From: Geodermatophilaceae bacterium URHB0062
GTDB taxonomy: Bacteria; Actinomycetota; Actinomycetes; Mycobacteriales; Geodermatophilaceae
NCBI GenBank assembly: GCA_000620185.1
Contig: JHVO01000016.1
Location: forward strand, 1 to 64,000
DNA: 64,000 bases
Direction of reading: 5' to 3'
Below the pieces are notes generated by a model that ran no database searches, was not told the origin of the DNA, and was given only the letters and a program-made list of their open reading frames with translations. Of this stretch, positions 61,892 through 64,000 are shown one piece after another (the first letter of the stretch is position 1; every line of letters starts with the position of its first letter). Made by a program: the position numbers and the translations under genes.

Positions 61892-62405
61892 GTGACCGCC
61901 GAGCGCGAGACCCTGACCTACGAGCTCTTCGGGACGGCGAGCCGCGAGCTGGCCGAGCCGGCGGCCACGGCCGACCTGTAGCGACGCACCGGCCCGCGGA
62001 GCCGGCGTTCCTGCAGGGGGCCCGCCGCGAGCGTGCGAGTGGTGGGGGGGCAGGGACGTCCTTTCCGTGGAGTTCTACACCGGCATCGATCAGCGGCTTG
62101 ACCTCCCGGTCGTGCTCCCGCCGACGCTGGACCGCGTCGACCTGACCGGCGCCGACGTCCTGGTCGCCGACGACGTCGCCGACACCGGGAAGACCCTGGA
62201 GCTGGTGCGCGACTTCTGCGCCGGCCACGTCGCGGAGGTGCGGACGGCGGTCATCTACGAGAAGCCGCAGTCGATCGTGGCGTGCGACTACGCGTGGCGG
62301 CGGACCGACCGGTGGATCGACTTCCCCTGGTCGACGCTGCCACCCGTCGTCCGGCGCAGCACCCGCGGGCCCACTAGCCCGCGTACTGCCAGGAGCCGGA
62401 CATGA
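61892..62405 (+). pseudogene. Broken phosphoribosyltransferase gene
   Basis: A GTG at 61892 begins VTAERETLTYELFGTASRELA, the usual start of actinobacterial xanthine/hypoxanthine-type phosphoribosyltransferases, but the frame stops after 29 codons. From 62067 another frame gives VEFYTGIDQRLDLPVVLPP, the PRPP loop VLVADDVADTGKTLE, YEKPQSIVACDYAWRRTD and WIDFPWSTLPPVV. The middle of the protein (about 35-40 residues with the RGGL segment) is missing, replaced by unrelated GC-rich sequence, and the parts are out of frame. The gene is inactivated. Confidence 0.78.
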
Positions 62406-62408
62406 AAG

Positions 62409-62440
62409 CGGCGGCGGTGGGAAGCCCCCCACCGCCGCCG
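62409..62440. terminator. Bidirectional terminator
   Basis: Stem GGCGGCGGTGGG / CCCACCGCCGCC with a short loop, between the phosphoribosyltransferase remnant and the convergent chemoreceptor gene. Confidence 0.8.
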
Positions 62441-62465
62441 TCTCTCAGGTCGCTCCGATAGCGCG

Positions 62466-64000
62466 TCAGTACCGGAATTTCGCGACCGAGCTGTGGAGCG
62501 AGGTGGCCATGCGGGCGACCTCGTCGATGGCGGCCTGCGCGTCATTCATCGCGCTGGTCGTGGACGCCGTGGCGGTGGCCACCGCGTCGATGTTCTCGGC
62601 GATCCGAGCCGCGGACACCGCCGCCTCGGAGACGTTGCGGTTCATCTCCGTCGTCGTCGCGGTCTGCTCCTCGACGGCAGCGGCGATGGTGCTCTGCGAG
62701 TCGTTGATCAGGCCGATGATCGAGGAGATCTCCCCGATGGCCCGGACGGCGCCCTCGGTGTCGGTCTGGATGGCCAGTACCCGCTCGGTGATGTCCTGGG
62801 TCGCCTTCGCCGTCTCCTGAGCGAGCTCCTTGACCTCGTTGGCGACGACCGCGAACCCCTTCCCCGCTTCGCCGGCCCGCGCGGCCTCGATGGTGGCGTT
62901 CAGCGCCAGCAGGTTGGTCTGCTCGGCGATCGAGGTGATCACCTTGACGACGCCGGCGATCTCCAGCGAGGACTCACCCAGCTTCGCGACCGTGGCGGTG
63001 GTGGCGTCGGCGGCGGTGACCGCCTGGGCGGCGACGCGGGCCACCTCGGTGGCGTTCTGCGCGATCTCCCTGATCGAGGAGCCCATCTGCTCGGATCCGG
63101 CCGACACGGTCTGCACGTTGGTCGACACCTGGCCGGCGGCGCTGGCGACGATGCCGCTCTGCGCCGACGACTCGTCGGCCAGCCGCGCCATGTCCTGCGC
63201 ACTGGCCGACAGCTCCTCGGTCGCCGAGGCCAGGGTGGTCGAGCTGTCGCCGATCGCCCCGAGGACCGTGCGCATGTTCGCCATCGACGTCTCGAGCGCC
63301 GCGGCCACCTGCCCGACCTCGTCCCTGCTGCTGACGCCGGTCGTGTTCCGGAGGTCCCCCTCGGCCATGCCGGTCACGACCGCGACCACCCGCCGCAGCG
63401 GGCCGACGACGGAGCGGGTGATGACCCAGCCGAGCAGGCCCAGGACGAGAACGCCGACCGCCGCGACCACCAGCGCCAGCCTGATCGCGGTGCTCTTCTC
63501 GTCGCGGGCGGCCTGGGCGGCGTCCGCCGCGAAGGTGCCCACGACGTCGCCCAGGACCGGCATCTCACCCTCGAGCGCCTTGAACGCGGCGGAGAAGGCG
63601 GGGTAGGCGGCGCGCGCGGCGACCGGGTCGGTGCCCGCCAGCTCGATGATCTGCGCGGCCTCGGCCAGGTAGTTCTCGACGGCGGGCGTGATCTTGTCGA
63701 GAGCGGCCATGACCTCGGGGCTGAGGTCGTCGTCGGCCATCTCGCCGAGGACGTCGCGGAACTGTCCGCTGTGTTCCTTCAGGTCGCTGACGGCGGTGGA
63801 GTACTGCGGGTCCACACCGACGCTCAGCAGCGCCTGCAGGACGTCCCCGCGCACGGCGTCGTGCATCATGTCCGCCTCGAGCGCGTCCCCCGTCGCCTCG
63901 GCGCTCGCGAGGACGTCGTCCGTCCGCTCTCCGGTGCCGTCCAGGGCCTGCACGGTGACGACGGCGAAGATGCCCAGCGACACCGCACCCGTCGCGACGA
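62466..64000 (-). CDS. Methyl-accepting chemotaxis protein (N terminus beyond window)
   Basis: At least 511 residues; the reading frame continues past 64000, where the visible [17 protein letters not shown] is part of the first membrane segment. A four-helix extracellular sensor of about 150 residues follows, a second membrane segment ([18 protein letters not shown]), a HAMP domain ([22 protein letters not shown]), and the signalling domain with the conserved hairpin tip [35 protein letters not shown], named by its ends EQTNL and VKELA. No other chemotaxis genes are visible. The ligand is unknown. Confidence 0.92.
   Translation of the reverse strand, partial: VATGAVSLGIFAVVTVQALDGTGERTDDVLASAEATGDALEADMMHDAVRGDVLQALLSVGVDPQYSTAVSDLKEHSGQFRDVLGEMADDDLSPEVMAALDKITPAVENYLAEAAQIIELAGTDPVAARAAYPAFSAAFKALEGEMPVLGDVVGTFAADAAQAARDEKSTAIRLALVVAAVGVLVLGLLGWVITRSVVGPLRRVVAVVTGMAEGDLRNTTGVSSRDEVGQVAAALETSMANMRTVLGAIGDSSTTLASATEELSASAQDMARLADESSAQSGIVASAAGQVSTNVQTVSAGSEQMGSSIREIAQNATEVARVAAQAVTAADATTATVAKLGESSLEIAGVVKVITSIAEQTNLLALNATIEAARAGEAGKGFAVVANEVKELAQETAKATQDITERVLAIQTDTEGAVRAIGEISSIIGLINDSQSTIAAAVEEQTATTTEMNRNVSEAAVSAARIAENIDAVATATASTTSAMNDAQAAIDEVARMATSLHSSVAKFRY

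Noticed and set aside
1-64000. CRISPR arrays, tRNA genes, insertion sequences or prophage
   Set aside because: No regularly spaced repeats, cloverleaf-like sequences, transposases, integrases or phage structural genes were seen on reading the window.

Overview
The window is very GC-rich chromosomal DNA from an actinomycete, most probably of the Geodermatophilaceae type (Blastococcus/Modestobacter-like). This rests on the actinobacterial 16S rRNA 5' end at the left edge, frequent GTG starts, many genes that look leaderless (a TAnnnT -10 box 6-8 nt before the start codon), and gene families typical of that group (SigE-type sigma/anti-sigma pair, RsbU/RsbA-like proteins, DUF1707, DUF5701, DUF6986). 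The genus is an inference. No phage, insertion sequence, CRISPR array or tRNA gene was seen.

Layout. 0-5.2 kb: start of an rrn operon (leftward), an AlkB dioxygenase, a RecQ helicase fused to a phosphoribosyltransferase-like domain, a PHP phosphoesterase and a GNAT acetyltransferase. 5.2-21.2 kb: a nucleobase catabolic island with carbamate kinase, barbiturase, DUF1116 (YlbE/AllG-like), FdrA (AllF-like), a UraA/RutG-type permease, a three-subunit molybdenum hydroxylase and a CoxG-like protein. It is interrupted at 7.4-12.0 kb by a SipW-type signal peptidase with its probable substrate, an RsbU-like phosphatase and a small zinc protein. 21.5-27.7 kb: membrane and redox proteins, then an ABC exporter with a two-component system. 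27.8-34.9 kb: ordinary metabolic enzymes (old yellow enzyme, esterase, dienelactone hydrolase, AlkZ-like protein, alpha-amylase). 35.4-40.4 kb: a glycerate kinase, glycolate oxidase and E1/transketolase-like operon. 42.3-46.3 kb: hyuA-hyuB. 46.7-53.0 kb: Nudix, DNA ligase and a sulfate uptake operon with its Rrf2 regulator. 53.2-54.6 kb: a NmrA-MarR pair. 54.7-64 kb: RsbA-like protein, the uricolytic genes (uraD, uraH, uricase) divergent from a DUF6986 aldolase and an internally deleted malate synthase, a sigma/anti-sigma pair, a broken phosphoribosyltransferase and a chemoreceptor cut by the window end.

The most interesting reading is that the 5-21 kb island is an oxidative pyrimidine (uracil or thymine to barbiturate) pathway: permease uptake, oxidation by the Mo hydroxylase, ring opening by barbiturase to ureidomalonate, then carbamoyl transfer to phosphate by the FdrA/DUF1116 pair, with carbamate kinase recovering ATP from carbamoyl phosphate. 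The last two steps and the hydroxylase substrate are hypotheses. They are supported by a shared 7-4-7 operator-like motif (consensus TAyyTCA-nnGC-TrArr) found before carbamate kinase, twice between fdrA and the permease, before hyuA, and as a perfect palindrome before the NmrA-MarR pair. The carbamate kinase and fdrA promoters have the same architecture: TTCACC, 17 nt, TAnGGT, then 7 nt to the start codon.

Decayed or reduced genes: a fumarylacetoacetase C-terminal remnant, a probable lipoprotein remnant, a phosphoribosyltransferase pseudogene, and a 141-aa malate synthase derivative that keeps its frame and a strong ribosome binding site.
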